A DNA stretch of 19,395 nt, from NCBI GenBank assembly GCA_030603465.1, contig JAUVXT010000015.1, forward strand, positions 1 to 19,395, given 5' to 3'. Below the pieces are notes generated by a model that had not been told where the DNA came from, searched no databases, and was given only the letters and a program-made list of their open reading frames with translations. Both the position numbers and the translations under genes were made by a program. This document shows, piece after piece, positions 6,970 to 13,926 of the stretch; position 1 is the first letter of the stretch, and every line of letters begins with the position of its first letter. Source of the stretch: Deltaproteobacteria bacterium (GTDB taxonomy: Bacteria > Desulfobacterota > Syntrophia > Syntrophales > UBA2210).

Positions 6970-6980
6970 TTATCTGTACA
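6962..6980. promoter_or_regulatory. YefM-type operator (paired TGTACA)
   Basis: TGTACAG (6962-6968) and CTGTACA (6974-6980) form a perfect 7-base inverted repeat over the -10 box. Each half holds TGTACA, which is the known core recognised by YefM-YoeB at the E. coli yefM operator. The core centres are 13 bases apart. This supports autoregulation of the operon by the antitoxin and its toxin complex. Confidence 0.7.
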
Positions 6981-6998
6981 TGTATTAAGGAGGTTATT

Positions 6999-7277
6999 AT
7001 GACAATTCAAACAACCTATACTAATGCCCGTGCGCGCCTGGCTTCGTTAATCGATGAGGTTGCAAAAAACCGGGAAGTGGTGATTATACAGCGGCGTGGC
7101 AGTGAAGATGTCGCCATGATAGCGGCTGACGAGTTGGCCGGTATTCTTGAGACTGCTCATTTACTTCGCTCCCCGGCCAATGCAGCGAGACTTCTCTCCG
7201 CACTTGAAAGAGTCCGGAAGGGAACCGGAACACCGCAAACCATCGATGAGCTTCGTGGCGAGGTCGGCCTTGAGTAG
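6999..7277 (+). CDS. yefM: YefM/Phd-family antitoxin
   Basis: This 92-aa protein should neutralise the YoeB-type toxin encoded next and repress the operon. The N-terminal part (TTYTNARARLASLIDEVAKN, then VVIIQRRG and the ADELAGILETAHLL stretch) is the DNA-binding, dimerising Phd/YefM fold. The middle, LRSPANAARLL, is nearly identical to the LRSPANARRL of E. coli YefM. The acidic C-terminus, TIDELRGEVGLE, would be the toxin-wrapping tail. A perfect Shine-Dalgarno sequence, AAGGAGGT, lies 4 bases before ATG 6999, fitting the excess of antitoxin over toxin that such systems need. The stop codon overlaps the toxin start by 8 bases. The assignment is firm by sequence, neighbour and operator. Confidence 0.93.
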   Translation: MTIQTTYTNARARLASLIDEVAKNREVVIIQRRGSEDVAMIAADELAGILETAHLLRSPANAARLLSALERVRKGTGTPQTIDELRGEVGLE

Positions 7278-7566
7278 GCGTAATACCAAAGCGCCCCGAA
7301 AGACTGAACCGCGAGAAGCCGTATTCCAGCCTGAGTTTAGAGAGGATTTACGTTACTGGGTTGAGACTAATCGTCGGACAGCGCTTCGAATTTTCAAATT
7401 AATCGAGGCGGTGATGCGAGATCCGTTTCAGGGTATCGGTAAACCGGAGCCTTTGAAATTTCTCGGACCAGGTGTCTGGTCTCGTCGAATCACACAAGAA
7501 CATCGGTTGGTTTATGTCGTGGGGCATGGCAGAATTGATTTTGTGCAGGGGCGTTATCATTACTGA
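7270..7566 (+). CDS. yoeB: YoeB-family toxin, ribosome-dependent mRNA interferase
   Basis: YoeB toxins enter the ribosomal A site and cut mRNA when freed from antitoxin. The body aligns closely with E. coli YoeB (84 aa): FREDLRYWVETNRR, DPFQGIGKPEPLK, WSRRITQEHRLVY and the terminal RYHY. Counted from the TTG start, the catalytic residues are present as Glu60 (KPEPLK), Arg79 (EHRLVY), His97 and Tyr98, so the toxin looks active. I choose TTG 7270 as the start, giving 98 aa. It overlaps the antitoxin stop by 8 bases and has GCGAGG (7259-7263) 6 bases upstream. The in-frame ATGs at 7246 and 7147 have no ribosome site and lie deep inside the antitoxin gene. About 14 residues precede the usual YoeB N-terminus. 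Confidence 0.9.
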   Translation: MSRRNTKAPRKTEPREAVFQPEFREDLRYWVETNRRTALRIFKLIEAVMRDPFQGIGKPEPLKFLGPGVWSRRITQEHRLVYVVGHGRIDFVQGRYHY

Positions 7567-7619
7567 TGGTCGTCTTTGCCTTCCAGGCCGCCAACCTGCC
7601 AGAGAGTAATTAGAGTAAA

Positions 7620-7643
7620 GGACGGGTTCTCATTTATTTTCAA
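7620..7643 (+). repeat. Direct repeat, right copy, overlapping the yddG-like start
   Basis: This copy begins GGACGGGTTCTCATTTATTT and differs from 6842-6865 at one base. Its last base is the A of the ATG chosen for the exporter gene, so the repeat occupies that gene's ribosome-binding region. The pair may mark the ends of an inserted toxin-antitoxin cassette or a dispersed repeat. Confidence 0.75.
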
Positions 7644-8551
7644 TGATTTTCAGAACATTAGACATAAACCGGAGTACAGCCCTTGGCTTTTGCGCAATCC
7701 TGCTCTGGAGCACTACCGTTGCGCTGGCCCGGAGCATTTCCGAACAAATAGGTCCCCTTGCGGCGGGCGCGTCTGTTTATCTTACAGGCGGGATTATCCT
7801 GTCATATAACCTTATTTACCGGGAGCGTTCTATCAAGAGATTGATAAAACTCCCGCGTGCCTATATCTTTGGGTGCGGGGCGCTGTTTCTCATATACACG
7901 ACGACGCTTTTTCTTGCCCTTGGCCTTGCCCTGAATCGCCAGCAGACACTTGAAATAGGACTGGTTAACTACCTGTGGCCTACGCTCACTATTCTCTTTT
8001 CACTGTTCATTCTATCGAAGAGAGCCGGTTTTTTATTGATACCGGGAACACTTGTTGCGTTTTTTGGTATCGTCCTTGTGTTGACACAGGGGACTTCTAT
8101 TTCGTGGGATTCTTTTTCGTCCAATGTATCGAGCAATCCTGTTGCGTATGGTCTTGGTTTAATAGCGGCTGTTTCGTGGGGACTCTATTCAAACCTGACC
8201 CGCCGGTGGGCCGATTCCAACAACGTCGGAGCCGTTCCATTGTTTGTAATGGTTACAGGATTTACGATGTTGTTTTTTTGCCTTCTCCATCCGGAAGAGG
8301 GCGCGTGGAATGTCCGCGTTGTGGCGGAAGTGACTCTATTAGGTCTGGCAACTGCCCTGGCATACGTTTTCTGGGATATCGCCATGCGAAAGGGTGATAT
8401 TGTCCTGGTGGCGTCTTGTTCCTATTTTACGCCCTTCCTCTCCACAGCGGTAAGTTGCATATATCTTCAGGTTATGCCGGGCATTGGCCTGTGGGTGGGA
8501 TGCATCCTGATTATCGCAGGTTCATTCTTGAGCTGGCGTTCAATCGAGTAA
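7643..8551 (+). CDS. DMT-superfamily exporter, YddG-like (aromatic amino acid export)
   Basis: This 302-aa inner-membrane protein has about ten hydrophobic segments in two EamA-type halves. It follows E. coli YddG, an exporter of aromatic and other amino acids, over most of its length. Examples are FCAILLWSTTVALARSISE near the N-terminus, IGLVNYLWPTLTILFSLFI in the middle (YddG has VGMVNYLWPSLTILF), and ASCSYFTPFLSTAVSC near the end (YddG has GSYFTPVLSSAL). The substrate is an inference from that resemblance. The ATG at 7643 fits the family's N-terminal length, but the bases before it are the 24-bp repeat and contain no Shine-Dalgarno sequence. AAAGGA at 7617-7622 is too distant, so translation may be poor or the control region displaced. 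A terminator follows at 8559-8597. Confidence 0.88.
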   Translation: MIFRTLDINRSTALGFCAILLWSTTVALARSISEQIGPLAAGASVYLTGGIILSYNLIYRERSIKRLIKLPRAYIFGCGALFLIYTTTLFLALGLALNRQQTLEIGLVNYLWPTLTILFSLFILSKRAGFLLIPGTLVAFFGIVLVLTQGTSISWDSFSSNVSSNPVAYGLGLIAAVSWGLYSNLTRRWADSNNVGAVPLFVMVTGFTMLFFCLLHPEEGAWNVRVVAEVTLLGLATALAYVFWDIAMRKGDIVLVASCSYFTPFLSTAVSCIYLQVMPGIGLWVGCILIIAGSFLSWRSIE

Positions 8552-8558
8552 TTCGGGG

Positions 8559-8597
8559 CGGATTCTCATTTCATATGAGAAAATCCGAATATTTTTA
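8559..8597 (+). terminator. Likely intrinsic terminator after the yddG-like gene
   Basis: CGGATTCTCAT (8559-8569) pairs with ATGAG (8575-8579) and AATCCG (8582-8587) around a 5-base loop, with a 2-base bulge. The run AATATTTTTA follows directly. The stem is only moderately GC-rich. It lies 8 bases after the stop codon at 8551. Confidence 0.55.
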
Positions 8598-8617
8598 CGA
8601 TTTATTGAAATCCTGCC

Positions 8618-8646
8618 TTGATAAAATTTTCAAATATCATTAGAAT
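8618..8646 (+). promoter_or_regulatory. Likely sigma-70 promoter of ddlA
   Basis: TTGATA (8618-8623), a 17-base AT-rich spacer and TAGAAT (8641-8646) match the consensus at 5 of 6 bases in each box. The predicted start near 8653 leaves a leader of about 118 bases before ddlA, which contains two tiny open frames. Confidence 0.6.
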
Positions 8647-8713
8647 GATTGAAACATATGGGAATTAATACGTCTTCAGAGCTTTCAAGCGTCGATCTGG
8701 AGGAGGAGAAGTT

Positions 8714-8767
8714 GTGAAGGTGGAATGGTGAAAAATGATTGATTCAAATATTGTTGCGGGATTATAG
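8714..8767 (+). other. Two tiny overlapping open frames in the ddlA leader
   Basis: GTG 8714 opens a five-codon frame (MKVEW, stop TGA 8729-8731) behind a strong Shine-Dalgarno sequence, GGAGGAG, ending at 8708. ATG 8735 opens a ten-codon frame (MIDSNIVAGL, stop TAG 8765-8767) behind AAGGTGG. The second ends 3 bases before the ddlA start, which itself has no clear ribosome site. Translational coupling through these leader peptides is possible but unproven. Confidence 0.25.
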
Positions 8768-8770
8768 ATT

Positions 8771-9871
8771 ATGGAAAAAAGGAAAGTTAACGTTGGGATT
8801 TTGTTTGGCGGGAAATCTGCCGAGCATGAAGTTTCGTTGCAGTCTGCAAAAAATGTGATTGACGCCCTTGGCAGGGATAAATACAGGCCGGTCTTGATCG
8901 GGATTGATAAATCGGGGAAGTGGTATCTCAATGATCGATACGACTTTTTGCTGAATGCCGACAATCCGAAGTTGATAAGGTTGAACAAGTCGGCAAACAG
9001 CATTGCCCTTGCGCCGCAAAGCGAGGGAGAGCTCTCGAATCTTTCCGGCGGTGACCTGAAGGAAACCGTCGATGTTGTCTTTCCCATACTCCATGGAACT
9101 TTTGGAGAGGACGGGACCGTTCAGGGACTCTTGAAACTTGCGGATATCCCCTTTGTCGGCGCAGGTGTTCTGGGGTCTGCCGTGGGGATGGATAAGGATG
9201 TCATGAAGCGGCTTTTGAGAGATTCCAATGTCCCCATAGGGCGATTCATTGTTTTTAGAGAGGATGAACGATTACCGGAATACGGAGAGATATGTGAGGA
9301 ATTGGGCGCGCCGTTCTTTTTAAAACCTGCCAATATGGGTTCATCGGTTGGTGTTCACAAAATCACCGGTGAAGAGGGATTTAAAGGGGCGGTTGCGGAC
9401 GCATTCCAATATGATTCCAAGATAGTGGTGGAAGAGTTCATTGAGGGAAGAGAGATTGAATGTTCCGTTCTGGGAAACAATGATCCCGTTGCGTCGGTGC
9501 CCGGGGAAGTCATCGCAAACCACGAATTCTATTCCTATGAGGCAAAATATATAGATGAAAATGGAGCCTCTCTCGAAATTCCCGCAAAACTCTCTCAGCA
9601 CACAGCCGACAGGGTAAGGGAACTGGCGATCATTACCTTTAAGACCTTATCCTGCGAGGGATTGGCAAGGGTTGATTTTTTTCTGAATAGAGACGACGAG
9701 GTTATTGTGAATGAGATAAATACGATCCCCGGATTTACCTCGATCAGTATGTATCCCATGCTCTGGAAGGCTACCGGTATTTCTTACCCCGAACTTATCG
9801 ACAGATTGATCCAGCTTGCCTTTGAGCGGTTTGAAAGGGAAAAGAAACTCAAGACGTCATACGGATCGTAA
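8771..9871 (+). CDS. ddlA: D-alanine--D-alanine ligase, DdlA type
   Basis: This cytoplasmic ATP-grasp enzyme joins two D-alanines for the peptidoglycan stem peptide. The 366-aa product follows E. coli DdlA (364 aa) closely from its first residues: VNVGILFGGKSAEHEVSLQS, then FPILHGTFGEDGTVQGLLKL and the lid loop MGSSVGV (189-195). The active-site region YSYEAKYID (254-262) keeps the tyrosine of ordinary D-Ala-D-Ala ligases, not the substitution found in vancomycin-resistance D-lactate ligases. The metal-binding end is NEINTIPGFTSISMYP (314-329). An in-frame stop immediately before ATG 8771 fixes the start. A likely promoter lies at 8618-8646. No cell-wall gene cluster (mur/fts) is adjacent, as is usual for DdlA rather than DdlB. 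Its stop is 2 bases from the end of the convergent pilB gene. Confidence 0.96.
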   Translation: MEKRKVNVGILFGGKSAEHEVSLQSAKNVIDALGRDKYRPVLIGIDKSGKWYLNDRYDFLLNADNPKLIRLNKSANSIALAPQSEGELSNLSGGDLKETVDVVFPILHGTFGEDGTVQGLLKLADIPFVGAGVLGSAVGMDKDVMKRLLRDSNVPIGRFIVFREDERLPEYGEICEELGAPFFLKPANMGSSVGVHKITGEEGFKGAVADAFQYDSKIVVEEFIEGREIECSVLGNNDPVASVPGEVIANHEFYSYEAKYIDENGASLEIPAKLSQHTADRVRELAIITFKTLSCEGLARVDFFLNRDDEVIVNEINTIPGFTSISMYPMLWKATGISYPELIDRLIQLAFERFEREKKLKTSYGS

Positions 9872-9873
9872 CC

Positions 9874-12180
9874 TTACTTAATACACACCCTGCGTACCTG
9901 GATGAAGTCCGTAAGCCCCTGCAGGGTCTTTTCTATTCCGTCCTGAAGCAGTGTCGTCATTCCCTCGGACATGGCCATGTTTCGTATCTGTTCAACCGAT
10001 GAATGCTGCTGTATCAACCTCTTGACTTCATCGGTAGCGACGATAAGTTCATGGATACCCATTCGCCCCTTATACCCCGTCTTCTCACACTTGGCGCATC
10101 CCTTGGTGCGGAAGAGCTTTAATTTATCCGTATAGGGGATATTAAGTTTGGCGAACTGTTCCTCACCGTAATTGTGCGCCAGTTCGTCGTACTCCTCCTT
10201 CGCAGGATGGTATTCTTCCTTGCAGCTTTTACAGAGTGTCCTTACCAGTCTCTGGGCGAGTATGCCGAGGAGTGAATCTGCGAAATTCAGAGGATCTATG
10301 CCCATATCGAGGAGTCTCACGATCGTTTCCGGTGCGCTGTTCGTGTGGAGAGTACTGAAGACCAGGTGACCGGTAAGCGATGCCTCGACACCGGTCTTTG
10401 CCGTTTCGTAATCCCTCATCTCTCCAACCATTATTACATCGGGGTCGGCCCTCAGAAAGGCGCGCATGGCGCTTGAAAAGTCAAATCCTATCTTGGGATT
10501 TATCTGCACCTGTCGCAGTCCGTACTGTGTGATTTCCACGGGATCTTCCGCCGTCCAGATCTTGGTGTCCGGTGTGTTTATGTGATGGAGGGCCGCGTGC
10601 AGGGTTGTCGTTTTACCCGAACCTGTGGGACCGACAACGAGTACCATACCGTACGGTTTGGCTAAAATATCTACCATGCACCCGTAATTGCGCTTGGAAA
10701 TACCCATATCCTCGAGGGGCATGGTCTCTCCCTTTGCCAGGATTCTCATGACCACATCTTCGAGCCCGCCCTGGGTGGGTATTGTGGCCACACGGAGTTC
10801 GATCTCATCCCCCCGGGGACGTCTGAACTTTATCTTTCCATCCTGGGGAATTCTCCTTTCGGTAATGTCGAGATTTGACATGATCTTGATTCTCGAAACC
10901 ATTGCGGATCTGTAGCTGAAGGGGACAGACTGGTAGATCATTAATGCCCCATCGACCCTGTATCTTACTTCGACATTTTTTTTTGCCATGTTCGGTTCTA
11001 TGTGGATGTCCGAGGCATTACGGTTATAGGCGTCATTTATCACCCTGTTGACAAGCTGCATAATGATGCTGTCGGATTCTGTATATTCGTCATCTACTTC
11101 GAATTCTTCTTCATCCACGCCCATCTTGCCGATGATATCGCTTATGGAAGTGCTTCCGCCCCCTGTCTGGTAGAAATGGTTTATATATTTGATTATGTCT
11201 TCATAGAGGGCGATATCGTAAGCCACACTCCTTGTATTCAGGAGGCTTTCTATCATATCACGTTTAATGATATTGTTGGGATCATCTATGATGATCCTGA
11301 TCTTTCCATCCTTTTTTTCGAGGGGAACCCAGAGTTCGCGGCGCAGATATTCCTCCTTGAGGTTTTTCAAAAGTTCGAAGGGCACCGGTTGTTTGTCACT
11401 GAACTGGACAAAATGGCAATTGTAAAATTCTTCCATGGAATTGCCGATAGCCTCTTTTGAGATTTTCATTTCTTTCATCAGGTAATCTTCTACCGTTTGC
11501 CTGTTTTTTTGTGCCTTTTCTATGGCCTTTTCCAGGTTTTCTTCCTTGATTATGCCGTGACTGATAAGACTGCTGAATCGCGTACTTCTCTTTTTGCTGA
11601 TTCTCTCCTGATTTATGAAGGCAATCCCCAGGACATCGGCAATTTCTTCTAGAAATATCTGGTCTTCAGAAGTAAACTGGCCGCCACTTTCTTTATTGAG
11701 GATCTGAACTACTCCCATAATGTTGTTTTCATACTGAATCGGTACCGCCAGGACCTGAGTTGTCCTGAACCCTGATTTTTTATCCCAGCTCGAATCAAAA
11801 TGGAGTTCTTTATCAATCTTTTTTAACTCTTCGTCTCTGTATGCGTCAGAAATATTTGCTGCCTTTTTGCTGTTTGCAACAAAACCGGCAATACTCCTAT
11901 TGTTTATTGGGAGTCTTATCTGTTTTATCTCAGAACCTGCAAGAAATATTGAATAAATTTCGTTTCTCTGCCTGTTCGCCACGTAGATGGTAGTCGAGTG
12001 GGCATCAAAGAGATTCAGGATGTCGTCTTTCAGATCTACCAGTATTTGTTTCAGGTTTTGTGCCGCATTGATACGGTTGGTAATATTCTGAAGCTGCTTC
12101 CGGAGGGTGAGTTTTTCCTCCAGTTGGGTTATCTGTATGCTAGTGGCTTCGCCACTTTGTTGCATTGTTTTATCAGTCAT
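9874..12180 (-). CDS. GAF-domain PilB/GspE-family secretion or pilus ATPase
   Basis: This 768-aa cytoplasmic hexameric ATPase should power extension of a type IV pilus or type II secretion pseudopilus. Residues about 25-195 form a GAF domain (ILNLFDAHSTTIYVANR ... LAVPIQYENNIMGVVQILNK), a ligand-sensing module absent from E. coli GspE. About 200-340 is the N-terminal MshEN/GspE_N region that binds cyclic di-GMP in some relatives. The motor follows: Walker A GPTGSGKT (517-524), the Asp box TAEDPVE (543-549), Walker B DVIMVGEMRD with Glu587, and the His box GHLVFSTLHTN (604-614). A zinc site is formed by C650-x2-C653 and C695-x2-C698, as in extension ATPases but not PilT. No pilC, pilin or gsp gene is adjacent. 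The start lacks a clear Shine-Dalgarno sequence, but the promoter at 12220-12248 supports it. Confidence 0.92.
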   Translation of the reverse strand: MTDKTMQQSGEATSIQITQLEEKLTLRKQLQNITNRINAAQNLKQILVDLKDDILNLFDAHSTTIYVANRQRNEIYSIFLAGSEIKQIRLPINNRSIAGFVANSKKAANISDAYRDEELKKIDKELHFDSSWDKKSGFRTTQVLAVPIQYENNIMGVVQILNKESGGQFTSEDQIFLEEIADVLGIAFINQERISKKRSTRFSSLISHGIIKEENLEKAIEKAQKNRQTVEDYLMKEMKISKEAIGNSMEEFYNCHFVQFSDKQPVPFELLKNLKEEYLRRELWVPLEKKDGKIRIIIDDPNNIIKRDMIESLLNTRSVAYDIALYEDIIKYINHFYQTGGGSTSISDIIGKMGVDEEEFEVDDEYTESDSIIMQLVNRVINDAYNRNASDIHIEPNMAKKNVEVRYRVDGALMIYQSVPFSYRSAMVSRIKIMSNLDITERRIPQDGKIKFRRPRGDEIELRVATIPTQGGLEDVVMRILAKGETMPLEDMGISKRNYGCMVDILAKPYGMVLVVGPTGSGKTTTLHAALHHINTPDTKIWTAEDPVEITQYGLRQVQINPKIGFDFSSAMRAFLRADPDVIMVGEMRDYETAKTGVEASLTGHLVFSTLHTNSAPETIVRLLDMGIDPLNFADSLLGILAQRLVRTLCKSCKEEYHPAKEEYDELAHNYGEEQFAKLNIPYTDKLKLFRTKGCAKCEKTGYKGRMGIHELIVATDEVKRLIQQHSSVEQIRNMAMSEGMTTLLQDGIEKTLQGLTDFIQVRRVCIK

Positions 12181-12219
12181 TTTGTCTACTACTTTTTTAA
12201 GAATTTATTATGATTTAAC

Positions 12220-12248
12220 TTTATAATAGTAGTATAAGATATTGTCAA
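12220..12248 (-). promoter_or_regulatory. Sigma-70 promoter of the GAF-pilB gene
   Basis: Read on the minus strand, TTGACA (12248-12243), a 17-base spacer and TATAAA (12225-12220) give a near-consensus promoter. Transcription would begin near 12213, about 33 bases before the start codon. The surrounding 140-base divergent gap is strongly AT-rich. Confidence 0.75.
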
Positions 12249-12322
12249 AAGATTTTCAATATTTTTAACAACTTTCTTAGTTTTGGCAAAAAGTTTTATA
12301 AGGCAATAAGGATGGTGATGAT

Positions 12323-12925
12323 ATGAAGCCGGTAAAGACCATTGAAAAACTTCGATCGAAAACTTCAGTAACTATAGTGGCATTGGGCGATTCACTGACT
12401 TATGGATGGATGGTAGACGCAGGTTATCTGGACTTTCTGAAAGATATGATGGGTAAAAATTTTCCGGAAAGCGAGTTTGCTCTGGTGAACAGGGGCATAT
12501 CGGGCGATACGGCCGAAGGGGGGCTGCATCGGCTTGAGCGGGATGTGCTGGATCTTCATCCGGATTGTGTCTTTGTCCAATTTGCCTTAAATGACGCCTT
12601 TTCGGGATACTCACCTGAGGATTTCGAAGGGAATGTGCGGATGATCATAGAAAGGATCAGAGAGAAGTCCGACCCCGACATAGTGCTTATAACCTCTGTC
12701 TGTCTTATGGATGGCTACCAGGATGATTTAATCGGGACATATTATGATAAACTTGATGAACTGGCCAGAGAATTCAGATTGCCCATCGCAAAGGTACATG
12801 AGTATTGGAAATCGAAGATATCAGAGGATATGACCTTTGGTGATTTGACACTCCATGATCTTGCTCATCCCAATTCGGAAGGATACAGGCTGATGGCGGA
12901 GGCAATTATGGAATTATTCGCATGA
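12323..12925 (+). CDS. SGNH/GDSL-family esterase or lipase-like hydrolase
   Basis: This 200-aa protein has the complete SGNH set: block I ALGDSLTYGW with nucleophile Ser24, block II NRGISGDTAEGG with Gly58, block III FALNDAF with Asn90, and block V DLAHPN with Asp179 and His182. The family cleaves esters and thioesters; TesA of E. coli is a well-known relative, but this protein has no signal peptide and should be cytoplasmic. The substrate cannot be told from sequence. AAGGATGGTGA ends a few bases before ATG 12323. The gene is divergent from the GAF-pilB gene across a 142-base AT-rich gap and is followed by two palindromic repeats, so it may be a single-gene transcript. Confidence 0.9.
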   Translation: MKPVKTIEKLRSKTSVTIVALGDSLTYGWMVDAGYLDFLKDMMGKNFPESEFALVNRGISGDTAEGGLHRLERDVLDLHPDCVFVQFALNDAFSGYSPEDFEGNVRMIIERIREKSDPDIVLITSVCLMDGYQDDLIGTYYDKLDELAREFRLPIAKVHEYWKSKISEDMTFGDLTLHDLAHPNSEGYRLMAEAIMELFA

Positions 12926-12938
12926 GCTGAACAGCGAG

Positions 12939-12972
12939 CGCAATCCCCGCAACTTGTTGCGGGGAGCTTCAA
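12939..12972. repeat. Palindromic repeat, copy 1 (after SGNH hydrolase)
   Basis: CCCCGCAA (12945-12952), loop CTTG, and TTGCGGGG (12957-12964) form a perfect 8-base-arm hairpin followed by AGCTTCAA. The 34-base unit recurs at 14517-14551 with one substitution and one inserted base. Both copies sit just after a stop codon. No T-run is present, so transcript-end protection is as likely as termination. Confidence 0.8.
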
Positions 12973-12987
12973 AGTAATCCATTTGTC

Positions 12988-13007
12988 ATACCCGCGCCGG
13001 CGGGTAT
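12988..13007. repeat. REP-like palindrome (ATACCCGC/GCGGGTAT)
   Basis: Perfect 8-base arms enclose GCCG. It lies 16 bases after the palindromic repeat at 12939-12972 and resembles the palindrome at 5448-5465, with ATACCCGC in place of ATTCCCGC. Together the two repeats fill much of the gap before the YihY gene. Confidence 0.65.
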
Positions 13008-13086
13008 CCGGTCGATTTTACACTCGCGTTCCATTCCTTGATCCTGGCCGGCGACCGGTTTCACTTACATGACTCGGGTCTGAAAG

Positions 13087-13920
13087 ATGAAGGGTTTTAT
13101 GAAAAAGATTCTTGTGCCATTTTCTGTTCTTGCCGGTGCAACGAGGGCATTTTTTGATGACGATTGTCCCAATCTCGCCGCCGCTGTGGCATTCTATTGT
13201 ATCATTTCCGTGATTCCCATACTTTTTCTCATCTTTTTTGCAAGTGGAATGGTCCTCGGTTCTTCGGAGAGGGTCTATATGGCCGTTGCGGAATTCATAA
13301 GGGAGCTTCACCCCTATGTGGAAGAAAGGCTGCTCTTCGAGATCAAGAGACTGTCCGATACGACCGGCTTTATGGGATGGATCGGCCTTGCAGTTCTTCT
13401 CTGGATATCGACCATGGTCGTGACATCCATCGAGCACGCCTTTACCATCATATTCAGGGTGGAAATCCGCAGAAACCCTTTTGTATCCCTCTTTATGGCG
13501 GTTGCTGTCATCCCCGTGGGAGTGACGGCCATCCTCTTTTTTGTCGGTATTAGCACGGTGAAAGGGTTCCTGACGGGATCCGGGATAGAACGCTTTACAG
13601 CGTACGATGCATTGATCGGGTATGTTATCCCACTTCTCGTTATCATTGTGTTTTTTACGCTTTTATTCAAGGTTATACCGCATGTAAAGGTTTCCTTTCC
13701 TCACGCACTCATAGGGGGCGTGATATGCACACTTTTCCTTGAACTTGCAAAATACCTCTTTACCATGTATCTATTCTTGGGTGGAAACCCTGTGGGATTT
13801 GTGTACGGTTCGCTTAAGGCTTTGATATATGTAGTCATCTGGGTTTTCTATCTTGTTTCTATTACACTTTTTACTGGCGAAATCGTATCTATCCTGGAAA
13901 AAAGAAAGGGAGATGTATAG
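13087..13920 (+). CDS. YihY/BrkB-family inner-membrane protein
   Basis: This 277-aa membrane protein has about six hydrophobic helices and the family's N-terminal signature, CPNLAAAVAFYCIISVIPIL (about residues 23-42). The family was once annotated as ribonuclease BN, an assignment since withdrawn; the true function is unknown and transport has been suggested. Other typical parts are WISTMVVTSIEHAFTIIFRV near the middle and KVIPHVKVSFPHALIGGV before the last helices. ATG 13087 has only a weak GAAAG upstream. ATG 13099, residue 5, has AAGGG 4-5 bases before it and may be the real start. Maf follows after 6 bases, so the two are probably co-transcribed. Confidence 0.9.
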   Translation: MKGFMKKILVPFSVLAGATRAFFDDDCPNLAAAVAFYCIISVIPILFLIFFASGMVLGSSERVYMAVAEFIRELHPYVEERLLFEIKRLSDTTGFMGWIGLAVLLWISTMVVTSIEHAFTIIFRVEIRRNPFVSLFMAVAVIPVGVTAILFFVGISTVKGFLTGSGIERFTAYDALIGYVIPLLVIIVFFTLLFKVIPHVKVSFPHALIGGVICTLFLELAKYLFTMYLFLGGNPVGFVYGSLKALIYVVIWVFYLVSITLFTGEIVSILEKRKGDV

Positions 13921-13926
13921 GCAGAT

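Noticed and set aside
7147..7269. N-terminal extension of the toxin to 139 aa
   Set aside because: The extra residues resemble no YoeB, are encoded inside yefM in another frame, and the ATG has no ribosome site; TTG 7270 is better supported.
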